From an uncultured Blautia sp. (GTDB lineage Bacteria > Bacillota > Clostridia > Lachnospirales > Lachnospiraceae), in contig CAKROE010000073.1 in NCBI GenBank assembly GCA_934371915.1, positions 1-11,614 on the forward strand: a DNA stretch of 11,614 bases, in the 5' to 3' direction. This document shows positions 1 to 6,148 of the stretch, piece after piece. The position numbers were made by a program, and so were the translations under genes. Under the pieces are notes generated by a model, which was not told the origin of the DNA, did no database searches, and saw nothing but the letters and a program-made list of their open reading frames with translations. The stretch's first letter is position 1. Each line of letters starts with the position of its first letter.

Positions 1-75
1 TTGCCTGTCCTTATTTTTGTTAAATCCCCTATTTTCTTTCTCATCTGCATCATCCTTACAAATCCGAATTTGCAT
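1..75 (-). CDS. possible 5' end of a small hypothetical ORF, cut by window edge
   Basis: An ATG at 75-73 opens a frame of 25 codons that is still open at the window edge. A purine-rich stretch (AAAAGGAAAGGAA) lies just upstream and could serve as ribosome binding site. The visible peptide (begins MQIRICKDDADEKEN) is highly charged, rich in Lys, Asp and Asn, and matches no family I recognise. It lies downstream of the DUF3644 gene on the same strand, where the next gene of the defence cassette, for example an hsdS or hsdR, might be expected. The short charged peptide alone does not support either. The frame could be open by chance in this AT-rich DNA. Confidence 0.22.
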   Translation of the reverse strand, partial: MQIRICKDDADEKENRGFNKNKDRQ

Positions 76-131
76 TTCCTTTCCTTTTATTACTCTTATA
101 ATGAATTTCCTTCATAGTCTTGACATACAAT

Positions 132-160
132 TTAATTATGTTATCATTAATGATAGTCAA
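132..160 (-). promoter_or_regulatory. possible weak promoter with 14-bp palindrome
   Basis: On the minus strand a TTGACT hexamer (160-155) is followed by AT-rich DNA without a good -10 box at 17-19 bp. The perfect palindrome TATCATTAATGATA (142-155) abuts the -35-like hexamer, an arrangement typical of a repressor site. It would drive whatever begins beyond coordinate 75. The evidence is thin because the -10 is poor (AATTAA at 17 bp) and the DNA is AT-rich. Confidence 0.2.
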
Positions 161-242
161 CTTGTGACGGATTAAAGCTGGGTTCCCGAATGGGAGTAGG
201 CATCTTAATTGCTTAGAATCCTTTGCTCCTGGGGTTGACTAT
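153..242. other. 90-bp GC-richer segment bounded by 9-bp inverted repeats; structured, origin unknown
   Basis: The 9-mer ATAGTCAAC (153-161) recurs inverted as GTTGACTAT (234-242). Inside are further complementary tracts: GGATTAAAGC (170ff) against GCTTAGAATCC (211-221), and a small CCCgaatGGG hairpin at 185-194. The segment is clearly more GC-rich than its flanks. The right arm contains the TAG stop codon of the DUF3644 gene. It could be a small MITE-like insertion, a folded RNA or downstream control element, or a remnant of recombination. No target-site duplication is visible. A 9-bp inverted repeat at this spacing is expected several times by chance in a window this size, so the element is only a suggestion. 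Confidence 0.27.
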
Positions 243-1222
243 TTTTTTGTCAATTTTTGTTTCAAATCATCAAGTATTGTATCTGGTGCCTTTTTTATTT
301 CATCATATATGAAATCAATTGCCTGCTGTGAATAACTATATTGTGGTTGAGCAGATATCTGATATGTAAAACACATTCTCTCATTTTCCTTTAATCCAAA
401 ATACGCTGTAAAATTTTGAAAATGATACCTGTTTAATTCAGCTTCTTTCCCATTATACAACATTGTGATTTTGTCTTTCTTCAAACGCTTGTTTATTTCT
501 CTAATACATGCTTTTGCATTATATTTATGTGTCTCGTTCGGATTTTTTATTTCTTTAATCAATCTTACTCCGTCTTTGGCCTCTTTTTCTATGTGATAGA
601 ATTCTGTAGCTTCCTCTCTTTTCTTAGTTGCATAATGATAATGCTCCACTTTAATCGCAAAAGCACTATTATTTTCTTCCATTAGCGGTTGTAAAGAATT
701 ATTTACTGAAATCAAACGTTCTGCAACCTGTTTTTCATATTTTCCTCTTATTTCAGTTTCATCTAAAGATTTTAACCTTACTGACAAAGTAATAAAATTT
801 TCAGGAATCACCTGGGTCATATCAACATTATGAAAATCCATCATCTTATCTACAAAATTAAACACACACGCCTGCAGTAAAGAAACATATACCGCTTCAT
901 ATTCTTCTGTAATAAAATGTGTACTTGTATTCCTTAATTCAATAACTTTTTCCAGATTTTTACGCAAAGGAGCTTTTTCATTTGTAAACACTTTTTGAAC
1001 ACAACGCTCTAAAGTGATTGTACGATTTGGTTTATCCGGAAAATATATAGATTTCTCTCCAAATTTTTTTATCATATATGCTTTCAGCATCAATTCCCAT
1101 GCATTACAGATAAAAAAACTAAATCCCTCTAATCTATACTTAATTGATGGTTTATTATATATTTCAATCGCTAATATAAAAGCTTCTTTAGCTTTATCTA
1201 TCAATTGTTCCTGTACTGTCAT
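239..1222 (-). CDS. DUF3644 domain protein, possible HEPN-type RNase
   Basis: This 327-residue protein resembles the DUF3644 family found in bacterial defence and restriction islands. The recognisable family segment is the N-terminal part, with KPSIKYRLEGFSFF and AWELMLKA at about residues 24-48. An RNTSTH motif at 97-102 fits the R-N-x3-H signature of HEPN ribonucleases. HEPN assignment is my inference from that motif and the helical look of the first 130 residues; no RNase activity is established here. The C-terminal half (about 180-327) is charged and unassigned. The start is supported by an AGGGG ribosome binding site 7 bases upstream. The gene begins 9 bases after the hsdM stop, so it is almost certainly cotranscribed with hsdM and fic. 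It may be an abortive-infection-like effector guarding the methylase system. The TAG stop is followed by another 60 in-frame sense codons. Confidence 0.75.
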   Translation of the reverse strand: MTVQEQLIDKAKEAFILAIEIYNKPSIKYRLEGFSFFICNAWELMLKAYMIKKFGEKSIYFPDKPNRTITLERCVQKVFTNEKAPLRKNLEKVIELRNTSTHFITEEYEAVYVSLLQACVFNFVDKMMDFHNVDMTQVIPENFITLSVRLKSLDETEIRGKYEKQVAERLISVNNSLQPLMEENNSAFAIKVEHYHYATKKREEATEFYHIEKEAKDGVRLIKEIKNPNETHKYNAKACIREINKRLKKDKITMLYNGKEAELNRYHFQNFTAYFGLKENERMCFTYQISAQPQYSYSQQAIDFIYDEIKKAPDTILDDLKQKLTKK

Positions 1223-1231
1223 TTTATACCC

Positions 1232-2734
1232 CTATATGTTTAATAATTTCTCCAAATCATCCATCTTTTTCCCGATCTCCATTTCAATCTCACGGATATT
1301 CGCCATAATTTCCGATGTCGGTGGATATTCGACCGGTACATATTCAATTTCTTTGTATTTATTAATACTCAGATCATAATCTTTCTCAACGATGTCCTGT
1401 TTCGAAACCATGAAGGATTTGTCTGTGCGTTTTCTATCTGCTTCTTTATCTAAATTTCGGAATCTTTCGATGATATCCGGAATATCATTTTCTGCAGTCG
1501 GAACTCGTTTATCATCCAGACTGAGTCCATCTGCTGTCATATCATAGAACCACACATTATCAGTTCCACCATGTTCAGTTTTTGTAAATATAAGAATAGC
1601 AGTCGACACCCCTGCATACGGTTTAAATACACCGGAAGGCATTGAAATAACTGCCTCTAGTCTCTGGTTTTCCACAATTTCTTTTCGAATACTTTTATGG
1701 GCTTTGGATGAACCAAACAGTACGCCATCTGGAACGATACATGCACATCTTCCGCCTATCTTCAGCATGCGAAGAAATAGTGCCAGAAATAGCAATTCCG
1801 TTTTCTTTGTCTTGCAGACTTTAAGCAAATCTCCCGATACCGACTCAGCATCAAGACTTCCCTTAAATGGCGGGTTGGCAAGTATTAGTGAATACTTATC
1901 CTTATCCTGATTCTGGTCTGATAAACTGTCTCTGTATTCAATAAACGGATTATCAATTCCATGTGTCATCATATTCATGGCTCCAATGCGGAGCATTGTT
2001 CTGTCCATGTCATATCCATGAAACATATGATTCATATAATGATCTTTTTTCTGTTTATCAAAGAAAATCTCTTCTTTTCTCTTTTCTTTCAGGTATTCTC
2101 CTGCTGCAACAAGAAATCCCGATGTTCCGCAGGCCGGATCGCAAATCACCTCATCACTTGATGGATCCATCATTTCTACCATCATACGAATGATATGTCT
2201 TGGAGTTCTGAACTGACCATTCAGACCAGACTGTGCAATTTTGGATAAAAGATATTCATAGACATCTCCTCTTACATCTGCCGTCTGAATTTCATTCATC
2301 ATTATATATATTTCGTCTAATGAATCCACTACCTTCGATAAAACAAGTGGTGTTGGCAGTTTAAAAATTGCATCATCCATATATTTGGAATACGCACTGT
2401 TCTTATCACTGTGTAATTTTTTTATAAAAGGAAATACCCATTCCTGAATTACAGAATACATTCTGTCAGCAGGAAAATCGTGAAATACCGACCACTTAAG
2501 CTGTGCGCCATCAATCGTTCTTTCTCCAATTTTTACTTCATCCGCAAAAATACTCTGATATGGAAGTCCGAGCATTGCACTTTCTTTTGCTCTTGTATTA
2601 TCTGAATCATCCAGATCATGAATAAACATCAGATAAGTAATCTGCTCAATTACCTCAAGTGGATTTACCAGACCACCGGAAGCAAAAATATCCCATAAAC
2701 TGTCAATTTTATTTTTTAATTCACCTGTAATCAT
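1232..2734 (-). CDS. hsdM: type I restriction-modification system N6-adenine DNA methylase subunit (HsdM)
   Basis: HsdM transfers methyl groups from S-adenosylmethionine to adenine in the target sequence, acting with the specificity subunit HsdS. With the ATG start the protein has 500 residues, the usual HsdM length. An N-terminal helical domain (about 1-130) precedes the methylase fold. QFRTPRHI (about 174-181) is the motif X region, DPACGTSGFL (199-208) is the SAM-binding motif I, and NPPF (287-290) is the catalytic motif IV. All look intact. I chose the ATG at 2734 over a GTG at 2752 because AGAGGA sits 6-7 bases before it, and because it forms an ATGA overlap with the fic stop, which suggests translational coupling. 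HsdS normally follows directly, but here a DUF3644 gene does, so HsdS and HsdR must be beyond the window edge, elsewhere, or absent. Confidence 0.93.
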   Translation of the reverse strand: MITGELKNKIDSLWDIFASGGLVNPLEVIEQITYLMFIHDLDDSDNTRAKESAMLGLPYQSIFADEVKIGERTIDGAQLKWSVFHDFPADRMYSVIQEWVFPFIKKLHSDKNSAYSKYMDDAIFKLPTPLVLSKVVDSLDEIYIMMNEIQTADVRGDVYEYLLSKIAQSGLNGQFRTPRHIIRMMVEMMDPSSDEVICDPACGTSGFLVAAGEYLKEKRKEEIFFDKQKKDHYMNHMFHGYDMDRTMLRIGAMNMMTHGIDNPFIEYRDSLSDQNQDKDKYSLILANPPFKGSLDAESVSGDLLKVCKTKKTELLFLALFLRMLKIGGRCACIVPDGVLFGSSKAHKSIRKEIVENQRLEAVISMPSGVFKPYAGVSTAILIFTKTEHGGTDNVWFYDMTADGLSLDDKRVPTAENDIPDIIERFRNLDKEADRKRTDKSFMVSKQDIVEKDYDLSINKYKEIEYVPVEYPPTSEIMANIREIEMEIGKKMDDLEKLLNI

Positions 2735-3783
2735 TTCGTTTCCTCTTTCCACATGTACTTTGTATAACGTCCCCCGCCGATTTTTTGTATTTCCCCATTC
2801 TTCAATAAATCTGCCAGAGTTCTCTGTATTGTTGTATCGCTTATATCCGGATTCATTTCCATTAATTCCGATTTTGTGATCATACCTATATGATTTTTCA
2901 TTATTTCACGGATACGATCTGGTTTTGATAAATCGGAATCTGTTACTAGTTTTACCCTGGTCTCAAATTCTCTATAAGCATTTATAATAACTCCAAGCAT
3001 GTAATTCACAAAAGGCTTGTAATCATTTTGATTTTCATGCCAATTTATAGAACTGTCCTGAAGTACTTCGTAGTAAGTTTCCTTCGACTCTTCAATGATT
3101 TTTTCAATACTGATGTATTTACCCACAATAAAACCCGACTGATATAATAAAAGCAGCGTAATCAGCCGACTCATTCTTCCATTTCCGTCATTGAATGGAT
3201 GAATACATAAAAAGTCCAAAACAAACATAATATCCAAAAGCAACGGATCCACTTCTTCCTTTGCCGCACGAAATGCTTTACACAACTTATCTATTGAAGC
3301 CGGAGTTTCCCATGCTGCTACTGGTCTGAAACGAATATATTCATTTCCCTCCATATCCATCTCTCGAATAATATTATCTGCAGTCTTAAATGTTCCCCCA
3401 TCTACATTTCCAAGAAATTTATATAAATCTCTGTGTAATTGCAGAAGATAATTTGCGTTTATCGGAATATAGTCATAACTCTCATGAATTGTATTCAATA
3501 CATCCCTATATCCAGCTATTTCAGATTCATCACGATTTCGTGGAGTTGTTTTTGCCTGTACCAGATTCTTTAATCTGTCATTCGCTGTCGAAATGCCTTC
3601 AATCCGGTTGGACGCTTCTGTACTTTGAACTTTTGCAATTTCTACCAGCTCATTGAGTTCATCCTTGTGAGCTTCAATAAACAACCTCTGTTCACCCTTA
3701 TATTCATGAATAAGAGTAAGTTTTTTGACTATTTCCGGTGTCAATAATTTCTTCCATTTTTCTTTGTAATTATAATCCCTCAT
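2731..3783 (-). CDS. Fic family protein (probable AMP-transferase) with C-terminal winged-helix domain
   Basis: Fic enzymes move a nucleotide monophosphate, usually AMP, from ATP onto hydroxyl side chains of target proteins. This 350-residue protein has the full core motif HPFNDGNGRMSR (195-206) with the catalytic histidine. It also has SNRIEG (58-63), matching the [S/T]xxxE[G/N] inhibitory-helix motif placed N-terminal to the Fic core (class II, self-inhibited). Residues about 285-345 form a probable winged helix-turn-helix (IREIMKNH, ITKSELMEM, TTIQRTLADLLKNGEI), so the protein may bind DNA and regulate its own promoter. The start has GGTGGAG 7 bases upstream. It is the first gene of the fic-hsdM-DUF3644 operon. 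Fic proteins of this build often accompany type I restriction genes. The target is unknown. It looks catalytically intact. Confidence 0.9.
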   Translation of the reverse strand: MRDYNYKEKWKKLLTPEIVKKLTLIHEYKGEQRLFIEAHKDELNELVEIAKVQSTEASNRIEGISTANDRLKNLVQAKTTPRNRDESEIAGYRDVLNTIHESYDYIPINANYLLQLHRDLYKFLGNVDGGTFKTADNIIREMDMEGNEYIRFRPVAAWETPASIDKLCKAFRAAKEEVDPLLLDIMFVLDFLCIHPFNDGNGRMSRLITLLLLYQSGFIVGKYISIEKIIEESKETYYEVLQDSSINWHENQNDYKPFVNYMLGVIINAYREFETRVKLVTDSDLSKPDRIREIMKNHIGMITKSELMEMNPDISDTTIQRTLADLLKNGEIQKIGGGRYTKYMWKEETK

Positions 3784-3805
3784 CCGATTGCTCCACCATT
3801 TTTAT

Positions 3806-3816
3806 TTTAGTCATTT
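3806..3816. promoter_or_regulatory. leader copy of the Fic-operon half-site (TTTAGTCATTT)
   Basis: The 11-mer TTTAGTCATTT is identical to 3885-3895, which holds the left half-site of the inverted repeat upstream of the fic promoter. It lies in the fic 5' leader, between the predicted transcription start (about 3840) and the fic ribosome binding site. A protein bound to both places could loop the promoter. This is inference from sequence identity only. Confidence 0.5.
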
Positions 3817-3846
3817 CTATCCTATATTGCTTACGTAATTATATTC

Positions 3847-3875
3847 ATACTACAATAATTCAATTTCGTCGTCAA
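3847..3875 (-). promoter_or_regulatory. sigma-A type promoter of the fic-hsdM-DUF3644 operon
   Basis: On the minus strand TTGACG (3875-3870) is separated by 17 bp from TAGTAT (3852-3847), a 4/6 match to TATAAT. AT-rich DNA lies upstream, as in UP elements. Transcription would start near 3840, giving a leader of about 57 bases before fic. The operator-like inverted repeat begins only 4 bp upstream of the -35 box. Confidence 0.6.
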
Positions 3876-3879
3876 CAGT

Positions 3880-3918
3880 TTTAATTTAGTCATTTTTATA
3901 TATTTTGACTAAATTAAA
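3880..3918. promoter_or_regulatory. 13-bp perfect inverted repeat, probable operator of the fic operon
   Basis: TTTAATTTAGTCA (3880-3892) and its exact reverse complement TGACTAAATTAAA (3906-3918) are separated by 13 bp of AT-rich DNA. Centre-to-centre spacing is 26 bp, about 2.5 helical turns. The repeat lies immediately upstream of the fic -35 box. The most likely ligand is the winged-helix domain of the Fic protein itself, but a separate regulator is possible. Confidence 0.6.
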
Positions 3919-3952
3919 TTTTAAATGACGTAATTGAAATTTTTTTATTTTA

Positions 3953-4029
3953 ATAAAAAACAACTCCGGCAAAAGTCATCAAAGGCTCACCTGTGGCAAT
4001 ACCTCCTGACATTCCTTACCGAAGTCGTT
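3953..4029 (-). terminator. Rho-independent terminator of the ABC transporter operon with a large structured loop
   Basis: On the minus-strand transcript AACGACUUCGGUAA (4029-4016) pairs along all 14 positions with UUGCCGGAGUUGUU (3972-3959), three of them G-U wobbles, followed by a U-rich run (3958-3953). Read on the plus strand the wobbles become A-C mismatches, so the structure belongs to the minus-strand transcript. The 43-base loop holds a further 4-bp stem (GUCA 4010-4007 with UGAC 3978-3975). It lies about 50 bases after the permease stop and insulates the fic promoter from read-through. Confidence 0.65.
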
Positions 4030-4078
4030 CTATTATAAGTATCTGCACTTATATTAAAATTTCTATTATATATTTAAA

Positions 4079-4726
4079 TTAAAATTCTTCCATCTTCTCC
4101 ATAATATGTTCACTGCTTTTTATGGAAATCCTCAGGCAGCCAACGCATACAAGCACCATCCCAACTGCGATCACCACTCCATTCCGGGCGAAGGAAAAAT
4201 CCTCCACATTTCCGTTTATATGAAGCTTCTGCAGTATTTCATTACACAAAGCAATGACTGCAAAAACAGCAACGGCAAGACCTCCCATAAGAATTCTTCC
4301 TCTGTCTCCGTATTTCAGTCTCAACGGCAACATCAATGCCAGACACAATATTGCGCAGCAAAAAACAGCGCCCGCACTTACCAGTAATTCCATATTAACC
4401 TTCCTATAAACCAGCATACTGATCAACAAAGAAATTACTCCAAGCACTGCAGTCAGGCCAATACAGAACAGATATTTTTCCCGGACATATTCTCTGCGTG
4501 TCACAGGCAGTGCCAAAAGGAATTGCATCCCGTGATCTAATGTATCATAAGAAATCGTTCCGGCAGACAGTCCAATGCTCACAAACATCATATATGCAGT
4601 AAAAAAGCTGCCACCATCCATACTTTTGCCACTGAACAAATATATCACTCCTATAAAAAACAGGACTCCCCACATTTTGATGTTTAATCTTGCCAGTTCC
4701 AGATCTTTCCGCAATAATCCTCTCAT
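4079..4726 (-). CDS. ABC-2 type transporter permease
   Basis: This 215-residue membrane protein is the partner of the ATPase encoded just upstream. It has about six hydrophobic segments, roughly at residues 18-33, 41-58, 86-106, 112-133, 145-162 and 184-201. The layout SAGTISYDTLDHGMQFLLALPVTRREYVREKY between segments 2 and 3 is typical of the ABC-2 permease family, where a cytoplasmic coupling helix contains a 'LPVTRREY'-like motif. Its ATG overlaps the ATPase stop as ATGA, pointing to coupled translation and a 1:1 complex. An AAAGGA ribosome binding site lies directly upstream. With a YtrA-type regulator in the operon, it is probably an exporter or sensor linked to envelope stress or antimicrobial peptides. 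The substrate cannot be read from sequence. Confidence 0.82.
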   Translation of the reverse strand: MRGLLRKDLELARLNIKMWGVLFFIGVIYLFSGKSMDGGSFFTAYMMFVSIGLSAGTISYDTLDHGMQFLLALPVTRREYVREKYLFCIGLTAVLGVISLLISMLVYRKVNMELLVSAGAVFCCAILCLALMLPLRLKYGDRGRILMGGLAVAVFAVIALCNEILQKLHINGNVEDFSFARNGVVIAVGMVLVCVGCLRISIKSSEHIMEKMEEF

Positions 4727-5574
4727 ATCCTTTCCCCCTTCACAAGCATAGCGATTACTTCATCTATATTTCCTTTTTCATTGACGATCATTGGATAATT
4801 TTCCAGATAATAGGCTCTCTGATCCGTCAGGCAGCTGTATCCGAAGGAGTCTTTTCTGACACGAAGAAGATATTCTTTATCAAGTCCGGTAAATTCGTGC
4901 TCCGACATTTTGAGCAATCCATATTCTTCCATAATGCGGTCTGTCTCTTCATGTAGTACTATTTTTCCCTTATCGATCATGTACAGATCATCACAAAAAT
5001 GTTCAAGATCTCCGGAAATGTGAGAGCTGATCACGATCGAACGTCCCGAAACTTCCATGTATTCCCGCAGAAGATCCAGGATTTCTTCTCTGGCAATCAC
5101 ATCCAGGCCTGCCGTCGGCTCGTCAAGAATCAGAAGACGGCTGTCGTAGCTGATTGCCAGCAGAATTTTCAGTTTGGCCTTCATTCCGGTAGAAAACTCT
5201 TTTATTTTTTTCTTCTGTGGAATATGAAAGTACTCACACCGTCTGTGAAACTGTTCCGGCTCAAAGTCCGGGTAAAATTCCTGCATGATTCTGCCCACCT
5301 GCTGCACTGTCAGGTATTCCGAAAAACCGCTGTCTGAAAAAACAGTTCCAAGCTTTTGCCTGTCTTCTGCACTCAGCTCTCCCGCTTTTTTCCCAAACAC
5401 TTTCACGTCTCCTGCGTCCGGCCGGATTAAGCCCAGCATCAGTTTAAATGTCGTACTTTTACCGGCTCCGTTTGCACCGATCAGGCCTGTCACTCTGTTT
5501 TCCGGTATCTGCATATCCAGTTCAAGTGTAAAATCCCCATATTCTTTCTTCACATGATCCAACTGTATTAACAT
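4723..5574 (-). CDS. ABC transporter ATP-binding protein
   Basis: The 283-residue ATPase energises the neighbouring ABC-2 permease at the inner face of the membrane. It shows Walker A GANGAGKST (33-41), a signature FSTGMK (127-132) in place of LSGGQ, Walker B LLILDE (147-152) followed by the D-loop, and the switch histidine in SSH (185). FSTGM-type signatures are usual for ABC-2 exporters. The Q-loop region reads GTVFSDSGF (about 76-84), where no clear glutamine is present. The C-terminal 80 residues lie beyond the nucleotide-binding fold. The start overlaps the regulator gene by 7 bases and has GGAGG 8-9 bases upstream. Closest recognisable arrangement is a YtrA-YtrB type cassette; assignment to a particular drug or peptide is not possible. 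Confidence 0.9.
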   Translation of the reverse strand: MLIQLDHVKKEYGDFTLELDMQIPENRVTGLIGANGAGKSTTFKLMLGLIRPDAGDVKVFGKKAGELSAEDRQKLGTVFSDSGFSEYLTVQQVGRIMQEFYPDFEPEQFHRRCEYFHIPQKKKIKEFSTGMKAKLKILLAISYDSRLLILDEPTAGLDVIAREEILDLLREYMEVSGRSIVISSHISGDLEHFCDDLYMIDKGKIVLHEETDRIMEEYGLLKMSEHEFTGLDKEYLLRVRKDSFGYSCLTDQRAYYLENYPMIVNEKGNIDEVIAMLVKGERI

Positions 5575-5948
5575 TCCCCATCCTCCATTATAATCTGAAA
5601 TGTTTCGAAGATTTCCTGTGCGGTCAGTCCTCCGATCCGCGCTTTGCGCACTGCTGCTTCCAGTTCTTTTTCCAGTTCCCTTCGCCGCTCTTCCATCAGA
5701 AGTTCCTGATTCGTAGCTGCAATAAAACTGCCTTTTCCATGGACCGTTACCACCAGCCCTTCCGCTTCCAGACTGTCATATGCTTTTTTTACCGTAAGTG
5801 CACTGATCTTTAAGTCCCTGGACAGTGCCCTCACTGACGGAAGTGCCTCTCCCGAAACAAGCGTTCCATTGATTATTCCAGCCTTGATCTGTGCGATAAT
5901 CTGCTCATAAATTGGTTCCATGGAAGTATGATTGATGATCAGGTTCAT
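5568..5948 (-). CDS. GntR family transcriptional regulator, YtrA subfamily
   Basis: This 126-residue repressor-type protein has an N-terminal winged helix (about residues 10-78; PIYEQIIAQIKAGIINGTL, then LPSVRALSRDLKISALTVKKAYDSL and the wing GLVVTVHGKGSF) and only a short helical C-terminal tail. That is the YtrA layout, without a large effector-binding domain. I place the start at 5948 rather than at the more upstream ATG (6020). AAGGAGG lies 7 bases before 5948, the upstream start would fall outside the promoter, and the family starts here. It is the first gene of an operon with the ABC ATPase and permease. The 17-bp inverted repeat around its promoter is very probably its operator, making it an autorepressor that responds, by an unknown signal, to envelope or antibiotic stress. 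Confidence 0.88.
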   Translation of the reverse strand: MNLIINHTSMEPIYEQIIAQIKAGIINGTLVSGEALPSVRALSRDLKISALTVKKAYDSLEAEGLVVTVHGKGSFIAATNQELLMEERRRELEKELEAAVRKARIGGLTAQEIFETFQIIMEDGEC

Positions 5949-5964
5949 ATCCATCCCTCCTTGA

Positions 5965-6015
5965 TAAACAGTATATAACAGCATAGTACTGTTGTCAACT
6001 GTTATATACTGTTTA
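5965..6015. promoter_or_regulatory. 17-bp perfect inverted repeat, operator of the GntR-ABC operon
   Basis: TAAACAGTATATAACAG (5965-5981) and its exact reverse complement (5999-6015) are separated by 17 bp. One arm covers the -10 box and the other lies directly upstream of the -35 box, so the bound protein would block RNA polymerase. The hexamer ACTGTT occurs on the plus strand at 5988, 5998 and 6009, about one helical turn apart. A chance perfect 17-bp repeat at this place is very unlikely. Confidence 0.8.
5970..5998 (-). promoter_or_regulatory. strong sigma-A promoter of the GntR-ABC operon
   Basis: On the minus strand a consensus TTGACA (5998-5993) is followed at 17 bp by TATACT (5975-5970), a 5/6 match to the -10 consensus. 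Transcription should start near 5963, leaving a leader of about 15 bases that carries the AAGGAGG ribosome binding site of the regulator gene. Confidence 0.8.
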
Positions 6016-6082
6016 CTCATATTAATTTCATCTCAATACAATTTTCTCAAAAAGCAGCGTAGTAATTTTCTATAACCAACAT

Positions 6083-6124
6083 AAAAAGCCTCTCTCTATC
6101 TGCTCTGTGATAGAAAAAGGCTTT
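6083..6124 (-). terminator. Rho-independent terminator after the DUF5662 gene
   Basis: Arms 6085-6100 and 6109-6124 pair over 16 positions around an 8-base loop. On the minus-strand transcript all pair, two as G-U. On the plus strand the same positions would be C-A mismatches. The hairpin runs into UUUUU on the minus strand. It closes the exoA-GH13-DUF5662 operon and lies upstream of the regulator promoter. Confidence 0.8.
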
Positions 6125-6148
6125 ATCCTGCTTTGAAGCAATTGCTTC

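Noticed and set aside
1014..1379. 121-codon plus-strand ORF opposite DUF3644 and hsdM
   Set aside because: It runs antisense across two real genes and resembles the antisense translation of AT-rich codons.
2735..2752. GTG start 18 bases upstream for HsdM
   Set aside because: The AGAGGA site lies after this GTG and fits the ATG at 2734, which also forms the ATGA overlap with fic.
3950..4012. Small 20-codon ORF, minus strand, Gly-rich, inside the terminator loop
   Set aside because: AAGGA touches its ATG with no spacing, and the DNA is better explained by the terminator structure.
4034..4053. 7-bp AT-rich hairpin (TATAAGT/ACTTATA) after the permease
   Set aside because: Short AT-only stem without a U-tract. 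The stronger structure at 3959-4029 is the better terminator.
5949..6020. Upstream ATG start (6020) for the GntR regulator
   Set aside because: It lies upstream of the -35 box and inside the operator. The added 24 residues do not resemble the family, and AAGGAGG fits 5948.
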